Shown here: positions 44,951 through 57,429 of the stretch, one piece after another
Layout of the letters: every line of letters starts with the position of its first letter
Numbering within the stretch: the stretch's first letter is position 1
Assembly (NCBI RefSeq): GCF_021729885.1
Contig: NZ_CP063401.1
Span: forward strand, 2,410,501 to 2,474,500
DNA length: 64,000 nt
Direction of reading: 5' to 3'
From: Devosia sp. SL43
GTDB taxonomy: Bacteria; Pseudomonadota; Alphaproteobacteria; Rhizobiales; Devosiaceae
Notes under the pieces: model-generated
Database searches by the model: none
What the model was told of the DNA's origin: nothing
Seen by the model: the letters and a program-made list of their open reading frames with translations, nothing else
Position numbers and translations under genes: made by a program

Positions 44951-47122
44951 TCATGCCGCGCGGTATCTGGGTCTTTCTTGGCCCGTCAAAGATGTTTGAC
45001 CATCGGACAAAACGAAGATGTCGACGATGCCATCAAGCGTCCGGGCTTCCGCCTCAGTCTGCTCGATTGCCGCATTGGTCTCTTCCACCAGCGCCGCATT
45101 GTGCTGGGTCATCTCGTCGAGCACACGCACCGCGCCAGACACCTCCTCGATCGACGAAGCCTGGTCGCGACTGGCGCGGGCAATGGCCTGGACCAGCGCG
45201 CTGTTCTCGCGAGCCGCTTCCAGCATCTCGGCAAGGCGCGTCGCAGCATCGGACACCAGCTTGCTGCCGCCGCGGACTTCGCTGGCCGATTGCTCAACCA
45301 GGGTTTTGACATCGGCCGAGGCACTGGCCGCCGATTGGGCCAGGCGTCGCACTTCCACCGCCACCACAGCAAAGCCCTTGCCGGCATCACCAGCTCGAGC
45401 CGCCTCGACCGAGGCATTGAGCGCCAGCAAGTTGGTCTGGAAGGCAATATCGTCGATCAACCCGATGATATTGGAGATTTTCGCCGAGGACTGCGTGATG
45501 CGCTCCATGGCGGCATTGGCCTCGGTCATCACAGTGCCGCTTTCACCGGCGGTCTTGGACACGGCCATGGCCTTGCTGGCGGCATCGTCGGCCATGCGGG
45601 AATTGCCTGCCACCGTGCCGGCCAGCTGTTCCATGGCCGCCGAGGTTTCCTCGATGGTGGCGGCCTGCCTTGTGGTGCGCTCGGAGAGGTCGTTGGCGCC
45701 GCTGAGGATTTCGCCGGTCGCGGAGCGGAGCGAACGAGAGGTGGTGCGCAGCTGGCTCACCACGTCGGCAAATCGCGCGACGGTGCCATTGAGGGCATGG
45801 CGCAGCTCTTCAAATTCGGGCTGGAAGGCAGTCTCGATACTCTGCGTCAGGTCGCCCTTGGCCAGTTCGACTAGGCTCGCGCCCACGCTGGCCACCGCCT
45901 GCCGGCGCGCTGTGACATCGGTAGCGAACTGCACGACCTTGTAGGGCACGCCATCGAGCCCCAGGATCGGGCTGAACGTGCTCTGGATCCAGACCTCGCG
46001 GCCATCACGGGTCCGGCGGCGATATTCGCCGCTCTTGAACTGGCCCGCCGCCAGGTCGAGCCAGAATTGGCGGTAACTGGCTGACGTTGGCTCGGCATCG
46101 AACAGGAATTGCGCGTTGGGACGGCCGGCAATGTCGGCCAGCCGGTAGCCGAGCAGCTCCAGGAAGTTTTCATTGGCGGTGATCACGTCGCCGGTCATGG
46201 TGAACTCCACCACCATCTGCGACATAGAAATCGCGTTGAGCTGGCCTGTATGATCGGCGGCGGTCACCAAGTGGCGGCCGGTCTCTTCACCGAGCTCGGC
46301 GACGCGCTGCGAGTTGGTGCGGAACACTTCGACCGCACGCGCCATTGCGCCGATCTCGTTACGATTGCCGGTATAGGGGACCTCCGTCTGGAGCTCGCCC
46401 TCGGCGATGGCGCTCATCACCCCGGACAGGCGGGGGATCGGTCGCGTCAGGGCCCGCGACAACAGCAGCGCGATGACGCCCATGATCAGCAGCGCAGCGC
46501 CGCCGACGGCTACCAGGATGACAAGGTTCTGGCCGATCACGGCCTCGATCGGCGCCCGCGCGACGGCCACCAGCATGGCGCCGATGACCGTGCCATCGGC
46601 CATGGCAATGGGTTGATAGCGCGTGAAATAGCCGACGCCGTTGATGGTCTCTTCGGCCTGGACCGGCGTATTGGCCATCATCGCGTCGAACAGCGGTGTG
46701 CCGGCAAGGATCGGTGTGTCGAGCTGGCGCTCGCCGTCAGCCTTGAGCAGGCTCGATGTGCCGACCACGAGGTCGGGGCTGACTTCGGTATTGTAGACAT
46801 AGACGGCGGCATCCTGCCCGGCCACCCGGGCTATGGTGTCGATCACGTCATGCGTGCGGAAGCGTGGCATGGAGCGCATGGTGAGCGCTGCGACATTGCC
46901 GGCCTCGTCGGAGGTAATTTCGAGGCTTGGCAGGTTGACCTGGAGGATGGATGTGCTGATGCGCGTAGCGCTGGCCACTTCATGGACCGCGTCGGCGCTG
47001 GCGGTATTGGAGAGACTGATAAAGAGCCCGGCGATCACTGCCGCGATGGCAATCGCCAGCGAGCAGATCGACATGGAGGCAATGGCAAAGGTGAGGCGAA
47101 TATTGCCGAGCAGCGAACCCAT
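44951..47122 (-). CDS. Methyl-accepting chemotaxis protein 3 with Cache and PAS domains, 723 aa
   Basis: The layout is TM1 (about 12-36), a single Cache domain (42-190, with [25 protein letters not shown]), TM2 (200-223), HAMP (about 223-275), PAS domain (about 303-410: [38 protein letters not shown]), then the MCP signalling domain with [15 protein letters not shown]. The cytoplasmic PAS may sense redox or energy state in addition to the periplasmic ligand. It is divergent in sensor region from MCP 1 and 2 but nearly the same at the tip. Confidence 0.93.
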   Translation of the reverse strand: MGSLLGNIRLTFAIASMSICSLAIAIAAVIAGLFISLSNTASADAVHEVASATRISTSILQVNLPSLEITSDEAGNVAALTMRSMPRFRTHDVIDTIARVAGQDAAVYVYNTEVSPDLVVGTSSLLKADGERQLDTPILAGTPLFDAMMANTPVQAEETINGVGYFTRYQPIAMADGTVIGAMLVAVARAPIEAVIGQNLVILVAVGGAALLIMGVIALLLSRALTRPIPRLSGVMSAIAEGELQTEVPYTGNRNEIGAMARAVEVFRTNSQRVAELGEETGRHLVTAADHTGQLNAISMSQMVVEFTMTGDVITANENFLELLGYRLADIAGRPNAQFLFDAEPTSASYRQFWLDLAAGQFKSGEYRRRTRDGREVWIQSTFSPILGLDGVPYKVVQFATDVTARRQAVASVGASLVELAKGDLTQSIETAFQPEFEELRHALNGTVARFADVVSQLRTTSRSLRSATGEILSGANDLSERTTRQAATIEETSAAMEQLAGTVAGNSRMADDAASKAMAVSKTAGESGTVMTEANAAMERITQSSAKISNIIGLIDDIAFQTNLLALNASVEAARAGDAGKGFAVVAVEVRRLAQSAASASADVKTLVEQSASEVRGGSKLVSDAATRLAEMLEAARENSALVQAIARASRDQASSIEEVSGAVRVLDEMTQHNAALVEETNAAIEQTEAEARTLDGIVDIFVLSDGQTSLTGQERPRYRAA

Positions 47123-47479
47123 TCTGTGTCTCCGGTAAGCCGGCGTCCTTCTGGACGCACTTTGCCTCTTCCCCGGCAGGCAGAGTGCCTTGTCTTCCTT
47201 AAGCGAGTGTTGATATTTGCATTTTTCGCATGCGGATCAATGAGTTGCTTAAATCTTGTGCACCCAACGACTTAGCGGTGAAGTCGCGTGCCAAAGCGCC
47301 GCCTGTGACGCGGTTATCGAATGGCGACGCATGCCAAGATGGCAGCGAGGGCGGGCCCCGAGGCGGCTTTCGCCCCTGAGTTTTAGTTTAGTGAGACGAT
47401 CACCGCCTCGGGGTGCCGGTTTTTGGAACGTTTCCGGCGGCGGGAGGTCATAGCCTCTCACGGCCGAAACGCGAACCTG

Positions 47480-47720
47480 TGGGAGAAGGCAAAATCCCCA
47501 CCCGACTCACCCCACCACTGTTCGCCTGCAGGCCGCCGTGTGGAGTGATGGGGAGAGTGTCGCACGGGTTTAGGGGGTGGGGAGAAGATGGATAAGTTGG
47601 GCCTCCGAGTGTGTGGCCCCAAGGGGGAGGTGTCCGCTCCACTCGTTTAGCTCGATGCAGTTCAACACACAGAACGGCACCTCCCCCTTGAAGGGGGAGG
47701 ATGGGAGGGGGTGGTGGGTT
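47480..47720. repeat. GC-rich intergenic mosaic repeat, second locus
   Basis: A run of C-rich and G-rich blocks ends in the near-perfect palindrome CCTCCCCCTT-G-AAGGGGGAGG (47680-47700), with a second half site AAGGGGGAGG at 47621-47630. The core matches that at 19461-19565. It is a dispersed intergenic element and not a coding region. Confidence 0.65.
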
Positions 47721-47754
47721 GGACCCGATACCAGTGTCGTCGTTGGCTCGATCA

Positions 47755-47790
47755 AAGCAAAACGCCCGCGGATCGCTCCACGGGCGTTTC
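47755..47790 (-). terminator. Terminator of the atp operon
   Basis: On the minus strand AAACGCCCG...CGGGCGTTT forms a 9-bp stem followed by TTTGCTTTG. It begins about 20 bp past the atpC stop. Confidence 0.85.
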
Positions 47791-47810
47791 AAAATCCAGT
47801 AGCGCTGTCC

Positions 47811-48236
47811 TTAGTGGACGTGGCCGCCGTTGATCTGGCCGGCTTCGATGGCCAGGTTCAGCAGCGCCGAGACGATTTCCTGGGCGTAGGACTTGTCTTC
47901 CGGCGTCGCGGCGGTGGCCAGCTCGGCTTCGGCAGCCTTGATCTGGGCAGCGAGGTCGGCGTGATCGAATTCGGCGAAAGGCGAAGACTGTTCGGCCAGG
48001 ATCGTCAGGCCCTCGGGAGAGACGTCGGCAAAACCGCCCTTGACGAAGTAGATCGCGTCCTGGCCGTTGAGGCCATTGACGGTGATGAAACCGGGACGCA
48101 GCGTCGTCATGAACGGCGCATGGTCGTCCATCACGGTGAAATAGCCTTCGGTGCCCGGAACGGTGACCGAGGTCACGACTTCCGACAGCACCAGCCGCTC
48201 GGGCGACACGATCTCGATCTTGAGGCCATCAGCCAT
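47811..48236 (-). CDS. atpC: ATP synthase F1 subunit epsilon, 141 aa
   Basis: The beta-sandwich N-terminus (IEIVSPERLVLSEVVTSVTVPGTEGYFTVMDDHAPFMTTLRPG) is canonical. The C-terminal helical part is reduced (QIKAAEAELATAATPEDKSYAQEIVSALL), as in other alphaproteobacteria. It couples gamma rotation to the stalk and damps ATP hydrolysis. Last gene of the operon. Confidence 0.95.
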   Translation of the reverse strand: MADGLKIEIVSPERLVLSEVVTSVTVPGTEGYFTVMDDHAPFMTTLRPGFITVNGLNGQDAIYFVKGGFADVSPEGLTILAEQSSPFAEFDHADLAAQIKAAEAELATAATPEDKSYAQEIVSALLNLAIEAGQINGGHVH

Positions 48237-48294
48237 TGTTTGGGTCCCTTAGCGGAAGAGAGGCTCGCCGCGTGCGACGAGCCCGATTGGTAGA

Positions 48295-49755
<1,461 letters not shown>

Positions 49756-50640
49756 TTAGAGCGCTTCCGCGCCCGAAATGATTTCGATGAGTTCTTTGGT
49801 GATCTGGGCCTGGCGCTGGCGGTTATAGCTCAGCTGCAACTTGCCGATCATTTCGCCGGCGTTGCGGGTGGCATTGTCCATCGCGGACATCTGCGCACCG
49901 TAGAACGAGGCGGAGTTTTCGAGCAAAGCGCGCAGGACCTGCACGGCAATATTGCGCGGCAGCAGATCTTCGACGATCGCCTCTTCGCTCGGCTCGTATT
50001 CATAGGGCACGGCCGAGGTCTCGGCAGCGCCTTCGGCCTTGGCAGGGAGCTTGGCTGGGATGATCTGCTGGGCCGTCGGCACCTGGCTGATCACGCTGCC
50101 GAACTTGGCGAAGTAAAGCGTCGCCACGTCGAACTCGCCGGCATTGAACATATCGAGCACCTTGTCCGCCACCAGCTTAGCCTGGGTAAACCCAACCTGC
50201 TTGATTTCGCGGAAGTTGAAGGTGTCGACGATCAGTTCGGGATACTGGCGCTTGAGAATATCGTTGCCCTTGCGGCCAACGGTCAGGATCTTGACTGTCT
50301 TGCCCTGGCTCAGCAGCTTGGCGGCATGCTCACGCGCCAGGCGGGCGATCGACGAGTTGAAACCGCCGGCCAGGCCGCGCTCACCGGTGGCGACCACCAG
50401 CAGATGCACCTGATCCTTGCCCGTGCCGCCAAGCAGCACAGGAGCGTTTTCCTGACCGTCATAGACCGCGCCGAGAGCAGCCAGCACCTTGCCCATGCGT
50501 TCGGCATAGGGACGCGCCGCTTCGGCCGCTTCCTGGGCACGGCGGAGCTTGGCCGCCGCGACCATCTGCATGGCCTTGGTGATCTTCTGGGTCGATTTGA
50601 CCGAGTCGATCCGGTTCTTCAGGTCCTTTAGCGAAGGCAT
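49756..50640 (-). CDS. atpG: ATP synthase F1 subunit gamma, 294 aa
   Basis: The rotor shaft: N-terminal helix [24 protein letters not shown] and the C-terminal helix ([44 protein letters not shown]) form the coiled coil turning inside the alpha/beta ring. The middle Rossmann-like part includes [12 protein letters not shown]. It follows atpA by 23 bp. Confidence 0.97.
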   Translation of the reverse strand: MPSLKDLKNRIDSVKSTQKITKAMQMVAAAKLRRAQEAAEAARPYAERMGKVLAALGAVYDGQENAPVLLGGTGKDQVHLLVVATGERGLAGGFNSSIARLAREHAAKLLSQGKTVKILTVGRKGNDILKRQYPELIVDTFNFREIKQVGFTQAKLVADKVLDMFNAGEFDVATLYFAKFGSVISQVPTAQQIIPAKLPAKAEGAAETSAVPYEYEPSEEAIVEDLLPRNIAVQVLRALLENSASFYGAQMSAMDNATRNAGEMIGKLQLSYNRQRQAQITKELIEIISGAEAL

Positions 50641-50663
50641 GGGCCTAAGATCTCCTGCTGGCC

Positions 50664-52199
<1,536 letters not shown>

Positions 52200-52760
52200 T
52201 TATCCGACCTCTTTCATGGCGATCTTCATCGCGGCGAGTTTTGTCTTGAGGGAAGAGTCGATCATCTGGCTGCCGACCTTCACCTGAAGGCCGCCAATGA
52301 GCGATGCATCGACGAATTGATTGAGCGTGACGGTCTTGCCGATCTTGGCCTTGAGCGTCTCGCTGAGCGAGGTGACCTGATCGGCGCTGAGCGGCGCAGC
52401 CGAGGTCACATCGGCGGTGACTTCGCCGCGGGCCTTGGCTGCCAGCTCGCGGAAGCCGACGATGATGGCGTCCAGCGCGAACAGGCGGCCGTTTTTGGCC
52501 ACGAGCTTGAGGAAGTTGCCGACCAGCGGATTGACCTTGGCCTTGGCGAGCAACGCATCGAGCGTGGTGGCCTTGGTGTCGGCGGTGATGACGGGCGAGC
52601 GCAGGAAACGCGCGAAGTCGGCGCTTTCCCCGATCAGGCGGGAAACGTCGGAAAGCGACGTCTCGACCGATGCCAACTGGTTCTCGCTTTCAGCGAGATC
52701 GAACAGAGCCGACGCATATGGCCGGGCGATCTGGGTAAGCACTGAATTCTGCGCTGCCAA
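52200..52760 (-). CDS. atpH: ATP synthase F1 subunit delta, 186 aa
   Basis: The stator connector: ARPYASALFDLAESENQL at the N-terminus and GGLQVKVGSQMIDSSLKTKLAAMKIAMKE at the C-terminus are typical OSCP-like features. The only start in frame is a TTG at 52760 (or a GTG six codons in at 52742), since a stop lies 10 codons upstream; GAGGG is about 10 bases before the TTG. First gene of the atpHAGDC operon. No Fo genes are in the window, as is normal for alphaproteobacteria. Confidence 0.93.
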   Translation of the reverse strand: MAAQNSVLTQIARPYASALFDLAESENQLASVETSLSDVSRLIGESADFARFLRSPVITADTKATTLDALLAKAKVNPLVGNFLKLVAKNGRLFALDAIIVGFRELAAKARGEVTADVTSAAPLSADQVTSLSETLKAKIGKTVTLNQFVDASLIGGLQVKVGSQMIDSSLKTKLAAMKIAMKEVG

Positions 52761-53125
52761 TGCCGCTACACCCTCTAGGTTGCCTGCCTGCTTAGCCGCC
52801 CCGTTTTGATCGGAAATCCGGGCGGTCGCTGACGCTTGTTCTTATCTGGGAAAGGGGACGTCCGGAGACCCCTTCAAAGTCGCGCCCGCTCTAGCACAGG
52901 CCCCGCGCGGCTTGCAAGGCTTGGGGGGCCGATTCAAATGCGGCGAAAGTGTCGCAGGCTCCGAGCCGTCCGTAGGCAAATCGCTCCAGTGGAGCGATTT
53001 GAGGCGAGGAGGCCATGAGGGCTATGCCCGAATGGCCGGCAACCCGGCTTAAGCATGACCAGCGCGATCGCTGGCAAGGCCATTCGATCCGGCGTAGCGT
53101 CGAGCACCATCTGGAGGGTCTGGCC
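52761..53125. other. Divergent intergenic region upstream of atpH and the DUF4189 gene
   Basis: No supported gene. It should contain the atp operon promoter (minus) and the DUF4189 gene promoter (plus). Two perfect hairpins are present: CAAATCGCTCC-AGT-GGAGCGATTTG (52977-53001) and CCAGCG-CGAT-CGCTGG (53059-53074). The first may terminate or be a dispersed repeat; neither has a U-run. Confidence 0.5.
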
Positions 53126-53482
53126 GTGCTGAGGAATATCGTCGTCGTTGCTCTGCTGCTGTCGGCCACCATGGTGGGCCAGGCCGCCGAATGGGGCTCC
53201 ATCGCCTATTCGCCGCGAACCGGCGCGACCGGCTATAGCTATAACTACGACACCAAGGGCATCGCCCAAGCCTGGGCTATGAGCTACTGTAAGGAGAGCG
53301 CCAGCGACTGCCGCATCGTGGTCAATTTTCAGAACGCATGTGGGGCCGTCGCCGTTGGCCGCAATGGCGGCTGGGGCGCCGACTGGGGTCCAAGCCGTCG
53401 CAGCGCCGAGGCCAACGCGATCTCGGTCTGCCAGGCCCATGATCGCGGGTGTCGCACCAAACGCTGGGTGTGCAGCCAGTAG
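53126..53482 (+). CDS. Secreted DUF4189 protein, 118 aa
   Basis: A signal peptide (VLRNIVVVALLLSATMVGQAA) precedes a small Cys-rich domain: WGSIAYSPRTGATGYSYNYDTKGIAQAWAMSYCKES, DCRIVVNFQNACGAVAVG, and CRTKRWVCSQ at the end. The arrangement matches DUF4189, often found in secreted proteins of alphaproteobacteria. GTG at 53126 is chosen because GGAGGG lies 7 bases before it and the earlier in-frame residues are not signal-like. The function is unknown. Confidence 0.8.
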   Translation: MLRNIVVVALLLSATMVGQAAEWGSIAYSPRTGATGYSYNYDTKGIAQAWAMSYCKESASDCRIVVNFQNACGAVAVGRNGGWGADWGPSRRSAEANAISVCQAHDRGCRTKRWVCSQ

Positions 53483-53616
53483 CTACGTGTGGGACCGCCT
53501 CAGGGTGAAGTGTCTCAGGCCTTGCCCATGTCCAACCACCGGTTGATTGCGCTCCGCTGCCTTTTCGCGTCATGTGCTTTGGCTGGGTTTGCAGCAGGCG
53601 GGGCGGTCCGTGCGAC

Positions 53617-53982
53617 ATGGAGTATTTTGGAGTTCTCGGGGCCATCATTGTCGGAACGCATGTTCCGGGACTGATCGCCATGTGGCTGGTATGGCACGGG
53701 CTGCAATACCACTTCGGCTCTCGGTTCTTGTTGCTGGGTGCCGTCGGCGTGCTGCTCGCCACCCTGTTGGGTTGTGTGGTAGTGGGCTACTTTGACTTCA
53801 TCACCTTGCAGGACCTGTACCCGGACCTATACCGGGACGCTAATTTCTGGGCCACCGTATTGACCAGGGCAATGCTCTGGTACGGGATATTCTCTGTGCC
53901 CTTGCTGGTATTTCTTGTCCTGATTGCAACCCCTGTCGCAGCCTTGGCTGTTCGCTTTAGCAAGACGCGCCGGGCTACATAA
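53617..53982 (+). CDS. Small membrane protein, hypothetical, 121 aa
   Basis: The protein is almost entirely hydrophobic, with three helices (LGAIIVGTHVPGLIAMWLVW; FLLLGAVGVLLATLLGCVVVG; LLVFLVLIATPVAALAV) and a basic end (RFSKTRRAT). The ribosome binding site is weak. It overlaps the 3' end of priA on the other strand by 8 bp. I recognise no family. Reality is supported mainly by the clean transmembrane pattern and is not certain. Confidence 0.5.
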   Translation: MEYFGVLGAIIVGTHVPGLIAMWLVWHGLQYHFGSRFLLLGAVGVLLATLLGCVVVGYFDFITLQDLYPDLYRDANFWATVLTRAMLWYGIFSVPLLVFLVLIATPVAALAVRFSKTRRAT

Positions 53983-56143
53983 AGCTCATCGGATCGATAT
54001 CCACCTGCACCCGCAGGTTGCCCGTCACTTTCTCAGCTGAGCCGATCCAGAATCGGACATAGCCCGACAGGTCGAAATCCTTGCCGGATTGGGCCAGAAG
54101 CCGCACGCGATGGCGGCCGCGCACCATGGCGATGGGGGCGTCGGCGGGGCCGAAGAGCTTGACGCCATCGGCCATTGGGGCGGCGGACAGCAGCTTTTTG
54201 GCGAAACCCATAGCGACGTCGTGCTCATTGGCGGAGACGATGAGGGCAGCCAGCCGGCCGAAGGGCGGCAGGCCGCCGGCTTCGCGGGCCAGCAATTCGT
54301 GAGCGTAGAAGGCCTCGCGGTCGCCCGTCACCATGGCCCGCATCACCGGGTGGTCCGGATGATAGGTTTGCAGGAACGCCTTGCCGGTCTTGGAGGCGCG
54401 GCCGGCGCGGCCTGCCACCTGCGTCAGGATCTGGAAGGTCTTCTCAGCCGCGCGCGGATCGCCATGCGCCAGACCCAGATCGGCATCGAGCACACCAACC
54501 ACAGAGAGCTTTTCGAAGTGATGACCCTTGGAGACCAGTTGCGTGCCGATGATGAGATCGAACTCGCCGCGCTCAATTTCGGCGAAGCGCTCGCGCAATT
54601 GGGCATTGCTGCCCATGTCGGACGACAGGATGACGCGTCTTGCATCAGGGAAGCGCGCTGCCGCCTCTTCGGCAACCCGCTCGATGCCCGGGCCGACAGC
54701 GATCAGCGCATCGGCCTCACCACAGGCGCCGCACAACTTGGGCGTACGGATTTCGTGGCCACAATGGTGGCACAACAGCACGCCACGAAAGCGATGTTCT
54801 ACCATCCAGGCCGAACAGTCCGGACATTGGTACTGATGTCCGCAGGAGCGGCACAGCGTCAGCGGGGCATAGCCGCGACGGTTGAGGAACAGCAATGCCT
54901 GCTCGCCGCGGTCCAGCGCGGCAAACACTTCGCGCGCCAATTGCGGGGCGATCCACTGTCCCTTTTCCGGACCGTCGACGCGCATGTCGATGGCGGTGAT
55001 ATTGGGCATGGCCGCCTCGGCATAGCGCGAGGTCAGCAGCACATGCGCATAGCGCCCGGTATTGGCGTTATTGCGAGTCTCGACCGACGGTGTGGCCGAC
55101 GAAAGAATGACGCGGGCATTGGCCAGATGGGCGCGCACCACGGCCATGTCGCGGGCGTGATAGGTGATGCCGTCGGCCTGCTTGTAGGCGCCATCATGCT
55201 CCTCATCGAGCACCAGCATGCCCAGTTCGCGGAACGGCAGGAACAGTGCCGAGCGGGCTCCGACCACGGCGCGCACCGTGCCGTCGAGCACGCCGCGCCA
55301 GACTTTTGCCCGTTGTGCGGGCGTCATATCGGAATGCCACTCGGCAGGGCGCGTGCCGAAGCGTTTGGTGAAGCGGGAGATGAAGGTATTGGTCAGCGCG
55401 ATTTCGGGCAGCAGGATCAGCGCCTGCCGCCCGGCGCGCAGCGTATCGGCCACCGCCTCGAAGAACACTTCCGTCTTGCCGCCGCCGGTGACGCCGTCGA
55501 GCAAGGCCACCCCGAACTGATGCGGATCGAGTGCGGTGATCTCGGCCAGTGCCTTCTGCTGATCTTCCGACAGCGTCGCCACGGCACCATCCGGATCAGG
55601 CGGCAACACGATGGGTGGCGCGGCCATTTCGAGCCGTTCCACCGCCCCTGCCCGCTCCAGCCCTTCGATCACCGAAGGCGAAACACCCGTTGCGCCGACC
55701 AGCGCCGCCTTGGGCCAGGTCATGTCGTCCATCAGCGCATCGAGCACGCGCAGCCGTGCCGGCGTCAGCTTTTCCGGATCGTGGCCGGTGCGGCGATAGC
55801 CGATGACGGGCTTGGGCGCATCGAGCGCTTCGGTTGAGCGCAACACCGCGCGCAGCACCTGGCCCGGCGCGGCCAGCGTATAGCGGGCGACCCAATCGAC
55901 CAGCTTGAGCAGTTCTTCGCTCAGCGGCGGCACATCATAGGCATAGGCGATGTCGCGCAGCCGGTTATGGGCCACCATGTCCTTGGGTGGACCCCAGACC
56001 ACGCCGAGCGTCAGCCGTGGACCCAGCGGCACGGACACGATCGAGCCGCGCGTCACCGCCATGCCGGGCGGGATGCGATAGCTATAGGGGCCCTCGACGG
56101 CCACGCCCACCATGACGGCGACAATGTCTGGACGGTCTTCCAT
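53975..56143 (-). CDS. priA: Primosomal replication restart helicase PriA, 722 aa
   Basis: The N-terminal DNA-binding domain (VEGPYSYRIPPGMAVTRGSIVSVPLG) is followed by the superfamily 2 helicase core: P-loop GVTGGGKTEVF, DEEHDGAYK (DEEH), the 3' lobe with GRAGRASKTG. An embedded zinc domain has eight Cys in CRSCGHQYQCPDC and CHHCGHEIRTPKLCGACGE. It rebuilds forks stalled by DNA damage. The ATG at 56143 is set by the conserved N-terminus; the upstream 24 codons are not PriA-like. Confidence 0.95.
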   Translation of the reverse strand: MEDRPDIVAVMVGVAVEGPYSYRIPPGMAVTRGSIVSVPLGPRLTLGVVWGPPKDMVAHNRLRDIAYAYDVPPLSEELLKLVDWVARYTLAAPGQVLRAVLRSTEALDAPKPVIGYRRTGHDPEKLTPARLRVLDALMDDMTWPKAALVGATGVSPSVIEGLERAGAVERLEMAAPPIVLPPDPDGAVATLSEDQQKALAEITALDPHQFGVALLDGVTGGGKTEVFFEAVADTLRAGRQALILLPEIALTNTFISRFTKRFGTRPAEWHSDMTPAQRAKVWRGVLDGTVRAVVGARSALFLPFRELGMLVLDEEHDGAYKQADGITYHARDMAVVRAHLANARVILSSATPSVETRNNANTGRYAHVLLTSRYAEAAMPNITAIDMRVDGPEKGQWIAPQLAREVFAALDRGEQALLFLNRRGYAPLTLCRSCGHQYQCPDCSAWMVEHRFRGVLLCHHCGHEIRTPKLCGACGEADALIAVGPGIERVAEEAAARFPDARRVILSSDMGSNAQLRERFAEIERGEFDLIIGTQLVSKGHHFEKLSVVGVLDADLGLAHGDPRAAEKTFQILTQVAGRAGRASKTGKAFLQTYHPDHPVMRAMVTGDREAFYAHELLAREAGGLPPFGRLAALIVSANEHDVAMGFAKKLLSAAPMADGVKLFGPADAPIAMVRGRHRVRLLAQSGKDFDLSGYVRFWIGSAEKVTGNLRVQVDIDPMSFM

Positions 56144-56266
56144 TTGTGCCCGTTCTGTTCGCACCCGAACATAGGAAGCGCAAGTGATTCTGCCAAAGGC
56201 CGTCGCTGCTGACACGCTCTGTCAGCGGCTGGGCAGAGAGTGTTTCTCCAAGCACAGGAGGACGCC

Positions 56267-56458
56267 ATGACCGATATGACCGCTCGCCACTCCACCGGCC
56301 AATCACTGCTCGACATCGTCGAGCGCGCCAGCCTCTTTGCCCTGCTGCAGCAGGCGCTCGAGCACCAGAAACTCCCGCCTGAGGTTCCGCGACGGCTTTA
56401 TGACGACCTCGGTATTCCGCCCAGCCAGCGGCCGGATTTCGACACGCGCTTTCGCTGA
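56267..56458 (+). CDS. Small conserved hypothetical protein, 63 aa
   Basis: Reads MTDMTARHSTGQSLLDIVERASLFALLQQALEHQ and on, ending RRLYDDLGIPPSQRPDFDTRFR. There are no membrane segments, and one amphipathic helix is likely. AGGAGG lies 6 bases upstream of the ATG at 56267, the strongest support. The gap to priA has an inverted repeat GCTGACA/TGTCAGC (56208-56226) that may be an operator. I recognise no family. Confidence 0.6.
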   Translation: MTDMTARHSTGQSLLDIVERASLFALLQQALEHQKLPPEVPRRLYDDLGIPPSQRPDFDTRFR

Positions 56459-56499
56459 GGCTTAACGATTTTTATCGTCGCACCGGCTAGGGTTGGCGC

Positions 56500-57429
56500 A
56501 TGGTCGACTCAGCCTTTGCCACCGATGAATTCATCCGCGCCCAGATCGGGGCGTGGCAACGCGAGCTGGGCTCGATCAAGCGCCTCACCGCCAATACGCT
56601 CGAAGCCTATGGCCGCGACATTGACCAATTTCTGCAATTCCTCGCCGGCCACCACGGCGGACCGGTCACCCTGAGCACGCTGAAGGAATTGCGTGGCGCC
56701 GACATCCGCGCCTTCATGGCGCAGCGGCGCAATGAGAGCCTGGGCTCGCGCTCGCTGGCCCGGGTGCTGTCCGCGCTCAAGAGCTTCTTCCGGTTTCTCG
56801 AGCGCGAGGGCGTGCTGACGACCGAAGCGCTCAACGTGATTCGCACGCCGAAGATCCCCAAGTCGCTGCCCAAGGCGCTGACGGTGATCGAGGCACGGGC
56901 CACGACGACCGAAGTCCGGAACGAAGGCGAGGAGCCCTGGGTCGCGGCGCGCGATATGGCCGTGCTGTCGCTGTGCTATGGCGCGGGCCTGCGTATTTCT
57001 GAGGCGTTGGCTGTGACCAAGGGCGACCTCGAAAGCCAGGTCATCCGCGTTACGGGCAAGGGCGGCAAGGTTCGTATGGTGCCGTTGATAGAGCCGGTGC
57101 GAAAGTCGATCGACCTTTATCTCGAACTCTGCCCGTTCAAATCCTGGCCCGAAGAACCGCTGTTCCGTGGGGTCAAGGGCGGTGTCCTGTCGCCGCGGCT
57201 GATCCAGTTGCGGATGGTGAATTTGCGTAGCGCACTCGGCCTGCCGCCCTCGGCGACACCGCATGCCCTGCGCCATTCCTTTGCTACCCATCTGCTTGGC
57301 CGAGGCGGCGATCTCAGGGCGATCCAGGAATTGCTGGGCCATGCCAGCCTCTCGACAACGCAGATCTACACCGCGGTCGACACCGATCGGCTGCTCGATA
57401 GCTATCGCAAGGCCCATCCGCGCGGGTGA
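56500..57429 (+). CDS. xerC: Tyrosine recombinase XerC, 309 aa
   Basis: The catalytic set is intact: R in GAGLRISEAL, K in TGKGGKVRMV, H-x-x-R in HALRHSFATHLL, H in LLGHASLSTTQIYT with Tyr at IYT. The N-terminal SAM-like domain (NTLEAYGRDIDQFLQFLAG) fits. It resolves chromosome dimers at dif with XerD. It is housekeeping, next to priA as in many rhizobial relatives, and not evidence of a mobile element. Confidence 0.93.
   Translation: MVDSAFATDEFIRAQIGAWQRELGSIKRLTANTLEAYGRDIDQFLQFLAGHHGGPVTLSTLKELRGADIRAFMAQRRNESLGSRSLARVLSALKSFFRFLEREGVLTTEALNVIRTPKIPKSLPKALTVIEARATTTEVRNEGEEPWVAARDMAVLSLCYGAGLRISEALAVTKGDLESQVIRVTGKGGKVRMVPLIEPVRKSIDLYLELCPFKSWPEEPLFRGVKGGVLSPRLIQLRMVNLRSALGLPPSATPHALRHSFATHLLGRGGDLRAIQELLGHASLSTTQIYTAVDTDRLLDSYRKAHPRG

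Larger units (their letters stand above)
47123..47810. other. 690-bp gene-free region with repeats
   Basis: I see no convincing gene between MCP 3 and atpC. It holds a perfect 11-bp inverted repeat CCCCGAGGCGG/CCGCCTCGGGG (47356-47366, 47403-47413) around an AT-rich loop that could encode a small structured RNA, then the GC-rich mosaic repeat from about 47480, and the atp terminator. The promoter of MCP 3 should be in its left part (47123-47260). Confidence 0.6.

Noticed and set aside
56500..57429. Integrase of a mobile element
   Set aside because: The protein is a housekeeping XerC by length and context next to priA; no att sites or cargo genes are visible.
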